This document shows positions 24,287-32,543 of a DNA stretch of 56,893 nt, piece by piece. A program made the translations under genes and the position numbers. Within the stretch, counting starts at the first letter, position 1, and each line of letters begins with the position of its first letter. The stretch is taken from assembly GCA_021201095.1 (NCBI GenBank), contig JAJQFO010000007.1:1-56893 (forward strand). The letters run 5' to 3'. Source of the DNA: Lachnospiraceae bacterium (GTDB lineage: Bacteria > Bacillota > Clostridia > Lachnospirales > Lachnospiraceae). The notes under the pieces were generated by a model, which was not told the DNA's origin, made no database searches, and saw only the letters and a program-made list of their open reading frames with translations.

Positions 24287-24988
24287 TTTTTTTAAAGACA
24301 TCGGCAGCACCAGGGAGCCGAATGACAGACGTTTCAAATAGAGTACTTCATTTCCCACGGCATGGAACATCCGCTTTACTTGATGGTATCGCCCCTCCTG
24401 GATGGTTAAAAGAACCACGCGGCCTGAACCAGAGTACGCACGATATTCGTCCGGCAGATAGTTCAGCTCCTGGCTGTCATCATCACAAATCACAAGTCTG
24501 GCCGGAAGGGTCGGCGTGTCGTCGCCGATATCCACACCCGCAGAAAAAAGGTCCATATACGCCTTCTCGGCAGGGCGTTCGAGCACGGCCAGATATGTTT
24601 TATCCACATGGCTGCGCGGGGAAAGCATGCGGTGTGCCATCATGCCGTCATTGGTAATCAGAAGCAGCCCTTCCGTGTCCTTATCCAGCCTCCCCACCGG
24701 GAACAGATCCCTGTTTTGAGGCACGAGCTCCATCACTGTCGGAAAGCGGTCGTCCTTTACCGCGCAGACATAGCCGGCCGGCTTATGCAGCATATAGGTT
24801 ACGAAGCCGCGCGCTGCCACCAGGTTTCCGTTTACGGCAATCTCATCCGCATCCGGAGTAATCTTCGTCTCCGGTTTTGCGGCACAGATTCCGTTAATCG
24901 TGACAGCTTTCCTTTTTATGAGGTTCTTTACTTCACTCCTCGTCCCGATCCCGGCATCCGCCAGGTATTTATCCAATCGTATCTGCAT
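24266..24988 (-). CDS. 16S/23S rRNA pseudouridine synthase (RsuA family)
   Basis: The protein has 240 residues from the ATG at 24988. Residues 1-60 form an S4 RNA-binding domain (RLDKYLADAGIGTRSEVKNL). The catalytic Asp lies in FPVGRLDKDTEGLLLITNDG, the RsuA/RluB/E/F signature. The C-terminal GRYHQVKRMFHAVG completes the fold. It isomerises a specific rRNA uridine; the exact site is not deducible. A GTG at 25000 overlapping the upstream stop (GTGTGA) is an alternative start, but AGAGG and the family N-terminus favour 24988. Confidence 0.92.
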   Translation of the reverse strand: MQIRLDKYLADAGIGTRSEVKNLIKRKAVTINGICAAKPETKITPDADEIAVNGNLVAARGFVTYMLHKPAGYVCAVKDDRFPTVMELVPQNRDLFPVGRLDKDTEGLLLITNDGMMAHRMLSPRSHVDKTYLAVLERPAEKAYMDLFSAGVDIGDDTPTLPARLVICDDDSQELNYLPDEYRAYSGSGRVVLLTIQEGRYHQVKRMFHAVGNEVLYLKRLSFGSLVLPMSLKKGEAVLL

Positions 24989-24996
24989 AGGTCCTC

Positions 24997-25473
24997 TCAC
25001 ACGTTTTCATCCAAATGCTCTCCAATCATCTTTTCCATCCATATCATATCGTACCAGCGGCCAAATTTATAGCCGCATTGATGGAAATAGCCGACCTGCC
25101 GAAACCCCATATGTTCATGAAACCCGGCACTGTTGTTATTCAGGTATTCGTCTTCCCTCTGCGTGTACGCAATGCAGGCATACAGATTGAGGATTTCATT
25201 TTCATGTCCCATGTCCGCACAACGGAGGCGGGACGCAGGCAAGGCCCATCGCGCAGCGATTTCAGATGGCCTGGCTTTCCCCTCCCTGAGCTGTTTTTCC
25301 AGTTCACCGTAGAGTTTCCTGCCGTAACCGCATTTTCTTGATCCAGGAGCCAGATAAATGGACAGCTCACAGCATCTGCTGTACGCAGCCCGCTCATGAA
25401 AGGGAGCCGCATATGCGTATCCTTTGTATTTTTGATTAAACCCTTCATTTCCGGTGTCATTCTTCTTCCTCAA
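24997..25473 (-). pseudogene. 5'-truncated GNAT acetyltransferase carrying an in-frame repeat insertion
   Basis: The frame encodes 158 residues. Residues about 17-62 (GYAYAAPFHERAAYSRC, then GYGRKLYGELEKQL) and about 95-155 (EILNLYACIAY, FHEHMGFRQVGYFHQCGYKFGRWYDM in two parts) match phosphinothricin-type N-acetyltransferases. The usual first 60 or so residues are missing. Between the pyrophosphate-loop helix and the next strand lie about 29 extra residues (GKARPSEIAARWALPASRL and following). These are encoded exactly by repeat R2 copy B. The only start is a TTG at 25473 without a clear partner. Both lesions make a functional enzyme doubtful, but the frame is still open to the stop. Confidence 0.65.
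25203..25287 (-). repeat. Palindromic dispersed repeat R2, copy B, inserted in frame
   Basis: Shares its frame with copy A at 19822-19900: CATG, CC, GCAGG, CCCATCGCG and TTTCCC blocks in the same order and spacing within a few bases. It adds about 28 codons to the acetyltransferase frame without a stop. Confidence 0.65.
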
Positions 25474-25650
25474 CTTTCCTCTCTTCCTACTGCTCTCTGG
25501 TGAGAATATTCGTATGTCCTACACGAACTTCATTCATAAGCGGCACCTCCACATTCTCCATAGTGCGATACCAGCTCGGGTTGTCGATGCTTTTCCATTC
25601 CTTTTTCGTAACTGTTCAGTACCTTCACAATCACCTGATTTTCTATTATA
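25474..25650 (-). other. Gene remnant region with orphan 41-codon frame and short repeat
   Basis: Between the GH30 stop and the acetyltransferase frame. The short repeat TTCGTAACTGTTCAGTACCT lies at 25605-25624, continuing to 25630. On the minus strand a frame reads EWKSIDNPSWYRTMENVEV followed by PLMNEVRVGHTNILTREQ and a stop, with no start codon or ribosome site. It looks like the tail of a lost gene but was not assigned to a family. Confidence 0.4.
25605..25630 (+). repeat. Short dispersed repeat, copy in opposite orientation
   Basis: TTCGTAACTGTTCAGTACCT plus TCACAA; differs from the reverse complement of 5513-5538 at two positions. Confidence 0.6.
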
Positions 25651-26988
25651 TTATTCATCAAAAATAACCGTCGCTATGGAGTGCGCAGGCAGCGTCACCG
25701 CGGTTCCTCTTCCGCCCTCGCGCAGAGTAACCCCCAGATCTTCGCCCGATTTGTTCAAAAGGACTGCCACACGCTCCCCATCCGGGTTTATAAAGGCAGC
25801 CACGTCAATTTTATCTGTATACGACGTTGTGGCGATCGCTTTTGCGCCGCGCCGGATATAGCGGCTGAAATGACCGATGTAATAATAGCTTAAGCGCTTT
25901 TCCACCGTGCCTGTTCCGGTATCGCACATAATGGGCGCCGCGCAGTAATTTCCGACATGATTCGGCCCGCCCTTTTCATCCAGGATGAGATTCCAGTCCA
26001 GCTCGGCTTCCACTCCGGCACTTAAATTACCCGCCATGTCATGCGCGTACATCTCGGCTTTCTGCACTTCGTTGGAATCCGCAAAACGGGAATACTCTAC
26101 GCAGCCTTCCGTAAAGAAAATCCTTTTGTTCGGATATTTTTCGCGGATCAGGCGCAGCGCATCGAAATGGTCGCCGGTATACCAGTGCACAGCTACCCCA
26201 TCTACCACTTCCCTGGCGCCTGGAACCGACAGTGTCTCATCCGCTCTTTCATAAGCCACTTCTTTATTGTGATCCCAGATAAAAATGTCGACATCCGTCA
26301 GGTCTGCTTTCAAAAGCGCAGGTGCAAGATATTCCGTAACAAAGATTCCTTCCTCCTTCGCCGAATAGATGCAGGAATCCCATGTCTGCACAGCATCCGG
26401 TTCGTTCTGTACCGTAATATACTTTACGTCGATGCCTTCGTCACGGTAAGCCTGAAGGAATCGGGTCATATATTCAGCCCAGAGCGCGCGGTATTCCTTT
26501 TTTAACTTACCGCCGTGGTTCATCTCTCCATTCGTCTTCATATAAGCAGGCGGCGACCAGGGAGCCGCCATAAAGATCATCTTCTCCGATGCTTTCCCCA
26601 TCGCTCTCTTTATCAGAGGCAGGATCTGGCTCCTGTCATGCTCAATGCTGAAGGTTCCGAGCGTCTCATCGCCCTCCTGCACATAAGTATAATTTCCCAT
26701 ACCGAAGTCGCAGCTGTGGATCGTGCAGCGTCCCATGTTGTAGCGAAGGCCGCTCTCTCCAAAATATGCCTCCAGTATTTCTTCCTGCGCTTCTGCAGGA
26801 AGTTTCGCGAAAGTAGAAGCCGCCGCCTCGGTAAACGCGCCTCCGAAGCCCTCGATCGTCTGCCTCTGAAAGTCCGGATACAGGTTCACCACATGCATGT
26901 GATCCCGGGATTCTCCCGGCTTCGAAACACTCACTTCTTTCCAGTATTCTTTTTTTGCCTCGTTTGTGATATAGCATTTCATTTTCAT
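25651..26988 (-). CDS. Glycoside hydrolase family 30 protein (intracellular)
   Basis: The protein has 445 residues from the ATG at 26988 (GCGAGG upstream). The TIM-barrel landmarks are IEGFGGAFTEAAA, MGRCTIHSCDFGMGNY, the acid/base Glu196 in TVQNEPDAVQTW and the nucleophile Glu294 in FFTEGCVEYSRF. These match GH30 (glucosylceramidase / beta-1,6-glucanase / beta-xylanase clan). There is no signal peptide, so it acts on imported oligosaccharides, in line with the ABC transporter genes upstream. A terminator sits between the last permease gene and this gene. The exact substrate cannot be told. Confidence 0.9.
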   Translation of the reverse strand: MKMKCYITNEAKKEYWKEVSVSKPGESRDHMHVVNLYPDFQRQTIEGFGGAFTEAAASTFAKLPAEAQEEILEAYFGESGLRYNMGRCTIHSCDFGMGNYTYVQEGDETLGTFSIEHDRSQILPLIKRAMGKASEKMIFMAAPWSPPAYMKTNGEMNHGGKLKKEYRALWAEYMTRFLQAYRDEGIDVKYITVQNEPDAVQTWDSCIYSAKEEGIFVTEYLAPALLKADLTDVDIFIWDHNKEVAYERADETLSVPGAREVVDGVAVHWYTGDHFDALRLIREKYPNKRIFFTEGCVEYSRFADSNEVQKAEMYAHDMAGNLSAGVEAELDWNLILDEKGGPNHVGNYCAAPIMCDTGTGTVEKRLSYYYIGHFSRYIRRGAKAIATTSYTDKIDVAAFINPDGERVAVLLNKSGEDLGVTLREGGRGTAVTLPAHSIATVIFDE

Positions 26989-27025
26989 GTGTTTTTCCTC
27001 GCTTTCCCGTTTTCTTTTATCATAC

Positions 27026-27059
27026 AAAAAAAGGAACCAGGATTGCAGTTCCTTTTTTT
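27026..27059 (-). terminator. Terminator between the permease and GH30 genes
   Basis: A seven-A run plus GGAAC pairs with GTTCC plus a seven-T run. The hairpin is symmetric, so it may also work in the other direction. GH30 expression would depend on read-through. Confidence 0.75.
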
Positions 27060-27121
27060 CAGTAAGGTTTCTTTTTTACAGCAGCTTATTTCGCTCCGGC
27101 ACCAGACCGCGTGGGAGAAAA

Positions 27122-27976
27122 TCAGCCCTTTACCGCGCCCAGCGCCACACCCTTCGTGATGTATTTGTTCAGGAATATATACACGAGCAGCGCGGGAGCC
27201 GCCGAGAGAGCCATGACCGCGAACTGCACCGCATAATTGGACGAGTACTGTCCGGTAAATTCCAGAATACAGAACGGAAGCGTTTTCCACTTGTCGCTGC
27301 TTAAATAGGTCGTCGCCATCATGAACTCATTCCAGTTGTTCAGGTAGGTCATGATCACCACTGTGGAGATGGAAGGCCGCAGCAGCGGCATGATGATCGT
27401 AAAGACGACACGGTATACGCCGCAGCCGTCAATCAGAGCCGCCTCCTCCAGTTCCTTCGGCACGGAAGCCATAAAGCCCGACGTCAGGAAATAGCCCTGC
27501 GGCAGAGAAAACGCGACATAGGGGATCAAAAGAGCCCAGATTGTATCCGTCAGCTTCAGCCGGTCATAGATCACGTAGTTAGGCAACAACGTAGCATGAA
27601 TCGGGATCATCATTCCCATCACCATGATCACTGCTACCACATTCTTCAGCTTCCAGTGCATACGTGTACAGGCAAACGAAGCCATGATCGAGATAAGAAC
27701 GACCAGAACGACCGCCAGGGTATTGATCAGCAGGCTGTTCCCGAGGTAATGCAGGAAATGGCCGTCGCGGAATGCAAGAATGTAATTTTTCCATTGAATC
27801 TCCTCCGGCCAGACCAGGATCCCGCTCGTAAAGAGTTCATTGCTTTTGCAGAGAGAAAAGTCGACCAGCCAGATCAGAGGAAACAGCTGGACAAACGCGA
27901 TCACCGAGAATACAAGGATCCAGATCCTTCTTTTGATCCGGGAATGTTTCGATAAAACACTGTTCACTTTATACAC
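27122..27976 (-). CDS. Carbohydrate ABC transporter permease (MalG type)
   Basis: The protein has 284 residues and six hydrophobic helices. The cytoplasmic EAA loop reads ELEEAALIDGCGVYRVVFTI, which contacts the ATPase. It starts three bases after the stop of the partner permease gene. It is a CUT1-type permease. No ATPase gene is present in the operon, so a shared MsmK-type ATPase encoded elsewhere is likely. Confidence 0.95.
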   Translation of the reverse strand: MYKVNSVLSKHSRIKRRIWILVFSVIAFVQLFPLIWLVDFSLCKSNELFTSGILVWPEEIQWKNYILAFRDGHFLHYLGNSLLINTLAVVLVVLISIMASFACTRMHWKLKNVVAVIMVMGMMIPIHATLLPNYVIYDRLKLTDTIWALLIPYVAFSLPQGYFLTSGFMASVPKELEEAALIDGCGVYRVVFTIIMPLLRPSISTVVIMTYLNNWNEFMMATTYLSSDKWKTLPFCILEFTGQYSSNYAVQFAVMALSAAPALLVYIFLNKYITKGVALGAVKG

Positions 27977-27979
27977 CTC

Positions 27980-28852
27980 CTATGCTTCTTTTTCCTGAAA
28001 TACTTTTTGCAGGATCAGGTTCGCCAGCAGACAGATCAGGATAAAAATAACGCTGATCGCATTTCCGTAGCCGTATTTGTAGGAGCTGAACGCCTGTTTG
28101 TACAGATAGCTCGCCATAAACTGCGTCTCATTGCCTGGTCCGCCGTCCGTAAGCAGATATACCGTCTCCATCTGTTTCAGCGCGGAGATGATCGCCATTG
28201 TAACATTCACCTGGATGACCGGCTTCATCAGCGGCAGCGTGACCCGGAAAAAGGTCGATGTCCCGGACGCTCCGTCGATCGCCGCAGCTTCATAGAGGAT
28301 CGGATCAATGTTTTTTACACCGGTATAATAGATCAGCATTCCCCAGCCGAAGCCGTGCCAGATCAGAACGACAAGCACCGCCCAGATCGCTGTCCCGGAA
28401 CCGAGCGGGTTGATGGTGCCCTTATAACCGAAGAATTCCAGAATCTTCTGCAGAAGGCCGAAGTTTGGATTGTAGATAAACTTCCACAGATAAGCAATGA
28501 CCGCTACCGAAATGACATTTGGAATAAAGTAAATGCAACGGAAAATACCTTCCGCTTTTCCCTGCAGCTTATCCAGCTTTACCGCCACAAAGACCGCAAG
28601 CGGATGTTGAATGCAGATAAATCCGATCGCCAGGAACAGGGAATTCTTTAAGGCTCTCCAGAATACCGAATCGTGAAACAACGCCGTATAATTCTCGATA
28701 CCGATAAACCAGTAATCCCCGATACCGGAATAATTCGTAAAGCTGTAATATATACTCAGAAGAATCGGCGCAAGTATGGCTACGGTAAACATAAATAAGC
28801 CCGGCGCTACAAGTGAAAAAATAACGCGCTTGTTGCTGTATAGTTTCTTCAT
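27980..28852 (-). CDS. Carbohydrate ABC transporter permease (MalF type)
   Basis: The protein has 290 residues from MKKLYSNKRV at 28852; GGAAGGAGG precedes it. The open frame to 29212 crosses a terminator hairpin and is not coding. Six transmembrane helices and the EAA loop LYEAAAIDGASGTSTFFRVT define it. It is the heteromeric partner of the next permease. Confidence 0.95.
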   Translation of the reverse strand: MKKLYSNKRVIFSLVAPGLFMFTVAILAPILLSIYYSFTNYSGIGDYWFIGIENYTALFHDSVFWRALKNSLFLAIGFICIQHPLAVFVAVKLDKLQGKAEGIFRCIYFIPNVISVAVIAYLWKFIYNPNFGLLQKILEFFGYKGTINPLGSGTAIWAVLVVLIWHGFGWGMLIYYTGVKNIDPILYEAAAIDGASGTSTFFRVTLPLMKPVIQVNVTMAIISALKQMETVYLLTDGGPGNETQFMASYLYKQAFSSYKYGYGNAISVIFILICLLANLILQKVFQEKEA

Positions 28853-28996
28853 ATTCTCCTCCTTCCATTGGAATAAAAAAACGATGTTACGACCCAAACT
28901 CCGTGATGTTACTGCCGCCACCGTGTCCACATGCATACCGGCATTCGATGTCTGACAGTCGGCGGCATATGGTTTCGTAACGCTGCAGACATTTGG

Positions 28997-29030
28997 AAAA
29001 AAATCAGGAGGGAGCAGCCTCTCCCCCCTG
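28997..29030 (-). terminator. Intra-operon terminator after the binding-protein gene
   Basis: CAGGGGGGAG pairs with CTCCCTCCTG over a six-base loop, followed on the minus strand by seven T. It lies 98 bases after the binding-protein stop and would lower permease transcripts relative to the binding protein. Confidence 0.85.
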
Positions 29031-29127
29031 TTTTTTTTCTCCTGCCCGATCGCATGGTGACCTGCCGATCGCGCGATTTTCTTTGATTCTGCAGTCGGTT
29101 CTTTCCGTATCTTTTCTGAGAATCGGC

Positions 29128-30414
29128 TTACTGTGCAAGAGCCGCGAGTGCGCTGTAGAATTCGTCCACTGAAAGGCTGCCGATCGCCAGCTCTACACAG
29201 GAGTCCTCGCACACTGTCTTGAACTCACTTGTGCCCAGATCGTTGATCGGAGTACCGGAAACGCTGGTCGAGCCGCTCACGATGTCGATCCACTCAAGCT
29301 GCAGGGATGTTTCTTCTCCGGTCAGATAGTCGCTGAAGTTCTGTGCGGACATACATACGCTGTTCTCCCACGCAAGCTTTGACCAGTGATCCGGCTCAAA
29401 CATGTAGTTCAGAAGGGCGATCGCTTCATCCTTCACTTCCGAGTTCGCCGTCACGGAATATCCGCCGCCGTTCCACGCACAGATCTCTGTCGCCGTACCG
29501 GTCCCGCCGTCTACCAGCGGCATGGTAAATACGCTGATGTTGTTTCTTGTCTCTTCATCAATGTCCTCATTTGTCGCCATGGACATTTCCCAGCTGCCCA
29601 TGTAATACATGGCTGCCTGGCCATTTGTAAACAGGTTCAGAGCTGTGCCGTAATCCGTGGTCTCAAATCCGGTCTGGAAGCCGCCCGCTTCAACCAGATC
29701 CACAACCATCTGCGCCGCCTGCGTCCAGCTCTCATCATAGCTGCCGGATTCCACGGCTGCCACCGCATTGCTGTAGGTATCCGCGCCTCCCGCGATCTTC
29801 TGATAGATATCTTCGATCAGGATCGCGATCGGATACTTGTCAGAGCCGTCCATAGAGATGGCGATGTATCCCACATCCGTGATCGTCTGCACCGCGGCAA
29901 GCAGTTCATCCCAGGTCGTCGGCACTTCCACACCGCACTCCTCGAAGATCGCCTTATTGTAGTAGAAGCCCATGACGTCCGTATTTCTTGCCAGACCATA
30001 CAGCTTCCCGTCCTGCGAAAATCCGTTCAGCGAACCATCCAGGAAATTATAATCCGCGTAATCATCCTCGTTCAGCTCCGCCAGCAGTCCGGCATCGATC
30101 ACTTCGCTGATGAACGCCGGCTGTCCCCACACATTTACCAGATCCGGCATGCTGCTTCCCGAAGCGTACGCCTTGAACTTGGTCTTATAGCTCTCATCAT
30201 CCAGCGCCTCGACCTCGATCGTGACATTCGGATTCTCTTCCATATACATATCGAACAGTGTCTGTTCGATCAGTCCCTGACCGCTCGTCCGATCCGGAAG
30301 ATTAGAAAATACCTTGATCGTCACCTGCTCCTCTTCCGCCATCACCGGAACCGATGACACAAGTCCCATCGCCATGGCTGCCGTCAGTGCAATTGCTAAT
30401 GCCTTTCTTTTCAT
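29128..30414 (-). CDS. Extracellular sugar-binding protein (SBP family 1) without lipobox
   Basis: The protein has 428 residues. A signal peptide (MKRK, hydrophobic core, SSVPVMA) ends with a signal peptidase I type site and has no Cys. The mature part shows GYIAISMDGS, FTNGQAAMYYMGSWEMSM and ICAWNGGGYSV, typical of family 1 oligosaccharide-binding proteins. Binding proteins of Gram-positive bacteria are usually lipoproteins, so the missing Cys is odd. AAGAAGGAGG precedes 30414; the frame to 30504 is not used. It has its own promoter next to the regulator genes. Confidence 0.93.
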   Translation of the reverse strand: MKRKALAIALTAAMAMGLVSSVPVMAEEEQVTIKVFSNLPDRTSGQGLIEQTLFDMYMEENPNVTIEVEALDDESYKTKFKAYASGSSMPDLVNVWGQPAFISEVIDAGLLAELNEDDYADYNFLDGSLNGFSQDGKLYGLARNTDVMGFYYNKAIFEECGVEVPTTWDELLAAVQTITDVGYIAISMDGSDKYPIAILIEDIYQKIAGGADTYSNAVAAVESGSYDESWTQAAQMVVDLVEAGGFQTGFETTDYGTALNLFTNGQAAMYYMGSWEMSMATNEDIDEETRNNISVFTMPLVDGGTGTATEICAWNGGGYSVTANSEVKDEAIALLNYMFEPDHWSKLAWENSVCMSAQNFSDYLTGEETSLQLEWIDIVSGSTSVSGTPINDLGTSEFKTVCEDSCVELAIGSLSVDEFYSALAALAQ

Positions 30415-30472
30415 AAGAACCTCCTTCTTTTGCCCGGGCTTCGCCGCCCGTTCTGTTGTTTTGTATGGTCTG

Positions 30473-30536
30473 ATTATAGAAAAAATCCAAAACTCCGTGT
30501 ACAAAGATTCTTAAGAGGAATGTTGAAATTTTTAAG
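30473..30536 (-). promoter_or_regulatory. Regulated promoter of the sugar-binding-protein operon
   Basis: A perfect -10 TATAAT (30473-30478) has no good -35. Two related boxes, CTTAAGAATCTTTG (30502-30515) and CTTAAAAATTTCA (30524-30536), lie in direct orientation 21 bases apart and abut the -35 position. This is the usual layout for an AraC-type activator, so the neighbouring response regulator is the expected ligand. Confidence 0.6.
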
Positions 30537-30588
30537 ATACTGCAGGATAGATCGTGTGATGCACAAACTCATCCGTCAATTAGCCTCA

Positions 30589-32493
30589 TCAGTCATAGTA
30601 ATCCAGCCGCATTTCCGGTGTCTTCCGCAGAATCTTCATCCGCAGCGTTACCTTCGTCCCGGATCCGAGCTGGCTCTGGATCTGCAGGCCGCAGGACGGC
30701 CCAAAGACCTTCTGAATCCTGCGGTTGACATTATTGACACCGATGGAGGTATGTGATTGGGAAACGCCTGTTTGTTTTCCAGGAGCAAAGCGGCCCTGTG
30801 TCTGCCCCTGTATTCGATCCAGCATCTGTCTGGTTTGTCCCGAGCCGCCTCTGTCGCTCCGAATACTTTCCTGGCTTGAATTTCCCGGATGTAAATCCAG
30901 AATGCGCTCGATCGCCTCCTGTGACATTCCGACGCCATCATCCTCGACCACCATGTACAGGTCATCCTCCTCATGATAAATACGGATCTGTATCAGCGCG
31001 GGCTCGATTTTGTCCTCCACCCCATGGATGATCGCGTTCTCCAGGATCGGCTGCAGCAGAAGCTTGGGCACATAAGTATCCAGCAGCTCCGGATCCGCCT
31101 CATAAGAGACCGTCATACGGTCGCCGTAGCGGACATTCTGTATTTCCACATAATCCATGAGGTTCTTCAGCTCCTCATCAATCGTCACAAAATCCTTTTT
31201 GGAAAGAGAGTAGCGCATCAGATTACCCAGAGAGTATGTAAGATCTCCGATCTGATCCACCCCGTTCAGCCGCGCGATCCAGTTGATCGTATCCAGCGTA
31301 TTGTACAGAAAATGCGGATTGATCTGCATCTGGAGAGATTTCATTTCAATCTCCTGCTGCATCATTTCCTGCTCATATGCCTCATCGATCAGGGTGCGGA
31401 TATCATTCACCATCTGGTTAAAACTGTTCGCCAGAACGGCAATCTCATCCTCTCCCTCTGCTTCGCAGCTCACTTCGAAATCTCCCTGTCCAAAGCATTT
31501 CATGGCGTCGGAGAGACTGGTGATCGGCCGTGTAATCCCTTTTCCCGCAGCCACAACCAGCCCGACAGCCAGCAGGCAGGTCACTGTCAGCAGGATGGCC
31601 ATATGGATCTGCAGCTTCTGAATATCCGACAGAAAGTACGATTCCGGAACCGCCAGTACCAGTCGCCAGCCATTCGCGATCTCACAGCCGGTGTAGAAGA
31701 CATACCTGCTCCCGTCCATGACAACTGTTTCAAACGATTCACCACCATCTGTTACCGGAAGCGCATCGGAAAACGCCTGCCCTGTCATCTCGGTGTTCTG
31801 ACCGGATACGATGCAGCCTTCCTGATCTGTGATATACACGATGCTGCCCGCATCATAGGAAATATCTTTGACAATATCATAAAATACCGTCGGCTGCACG
31901 TCGATCAGCATCGTCCCCAGCAGAGTCTGATCCTCGAAACGATACATTTCCCTGCGCAGATAAATGTGTCCATCCGTACAAATCCATTCCCGTTCCTCAT
32001 TCCACAGTTCTTCATCCGGCGGAACCCGGTTAAATTTTGTGTAGCTGTAATTCTGTCCGTCTGTCGCGTTAATGTATATGGAAGCAATTTCCTGAGAAAG
32101 AAAGACATAATAAGAGAGCAGATCGCAGACATCATCATACTGTTGATACCTGGAAATACGGTCGTCCTCATCGTAATTCCGGTAAAGCAGACTCTGCATC
32201 TGTTCATTTCCTGAGATATAAAATGCGGTATTTTCCACGTTCTCAACGGATAATTCCACCTTGGACATCGTCACGGAAGCCAGGTTTTTCAGATAGTCAC
32301 AGGTTTTTTCCCGCATGGTCCTCGCGGAAAACACATAGAAGAGCAGGGAACTGCCTATGACGGAAACCAGAATGACAGCCAGATAGATCAGAATCAGCTT
32401 TTTGCTGAAACTGAAGCCCTGTCCCTTTTTCCGAAACCATCCGGACACTTGTTTCGGTATGGCTGTAAGACCTTGAATCATTTTTTTCAACAT
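30589..32493 (-). CDS. Sensor histidine kinase, YesM type
   Basis: The protein has 634 residues. A first membrane helix at about 32-54, an extracellular sensor domain (Cache-like) to about 290, and a second helix at about 291-313 are followed by HAMP. The phosphoacceptor is His394 in QMQINPHFLYNTLD. The ATPase domain shows LQPILENAIIHG and VEDDGVGMS. Between DGVGMS and SIGVNNVNRRI lie about 50 residues rich in Ser, Gln, Gly and Arg, far longer than the usual ATP lid. The response regulator gene is 50 bases upstream. It probably senses the sugar that the transporter imports. Confidence 0.94.
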   Translation of the reverse strand: MLKKMIQGLTAIPKQVSGWFRKKGQGFSFSKKLILIYLAVILVSVIGSSLLFYVFSARTMREKTCDYLKNLASVTMSKVELSVENVENTAFYISGNEQMQSLLYRNYDEDDRISRYQQYDDVCDLLSYYVFLSQEIASIYINATDGQNYSYTKFNRVPPDEELWNEEREWICTDGHIYLRREMYRFEDQTLLGTMLIDVQPTVFYDIVKDISYDAGSIVYITDQEGCIVSGQNTEMTGQAFSDALPVTDGGESFETVVMDGSRYVFYTGCEIANGWRLVLAVPESYFLSDIQKLQIHMAILLTVTCLLAVGLVVAAGKGITRPITSLSDAMKCFGQGDFEVSCEAEGEDEIAVLANSFNQMVNDIRTLIDEAYEQEMMQQEIEMKSLQMQINPHFLYNTLDTINWIARLNGVDQIGDLTYSLGNLMRYSLSKKDFVTIDEELKNLMDYVEIQNVRYGDRMTVSYEADPELLDTYVPKLLLQPILENAIIHGVEDKIEPALIQIRIYHEEDDLYMVVEDDGVGMSQEAIERILDLHPGNSSQESIRSDRGGSGQTRQMLDRIQGQTQGRFAPGKQTGVSQSHTSIGVNNVNRRIQKVFGPSCGLQIQSQLGSGTKVTLRMKILRKTPEMRLDYYD

Positions 32494-32543
32494 ACAGGAA
32501 ACCCCCGGTTCTCTTTTTCGGCCTCTCCCTCCGCACTCTTTCT

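Noticed and set aside
28853..29212. N-terminal extension of the MalF-type permease
   Set aside because: The open frame crosses the intra-operon terminator; the start with AGGAGG at 28852 gives the family N-terminus.
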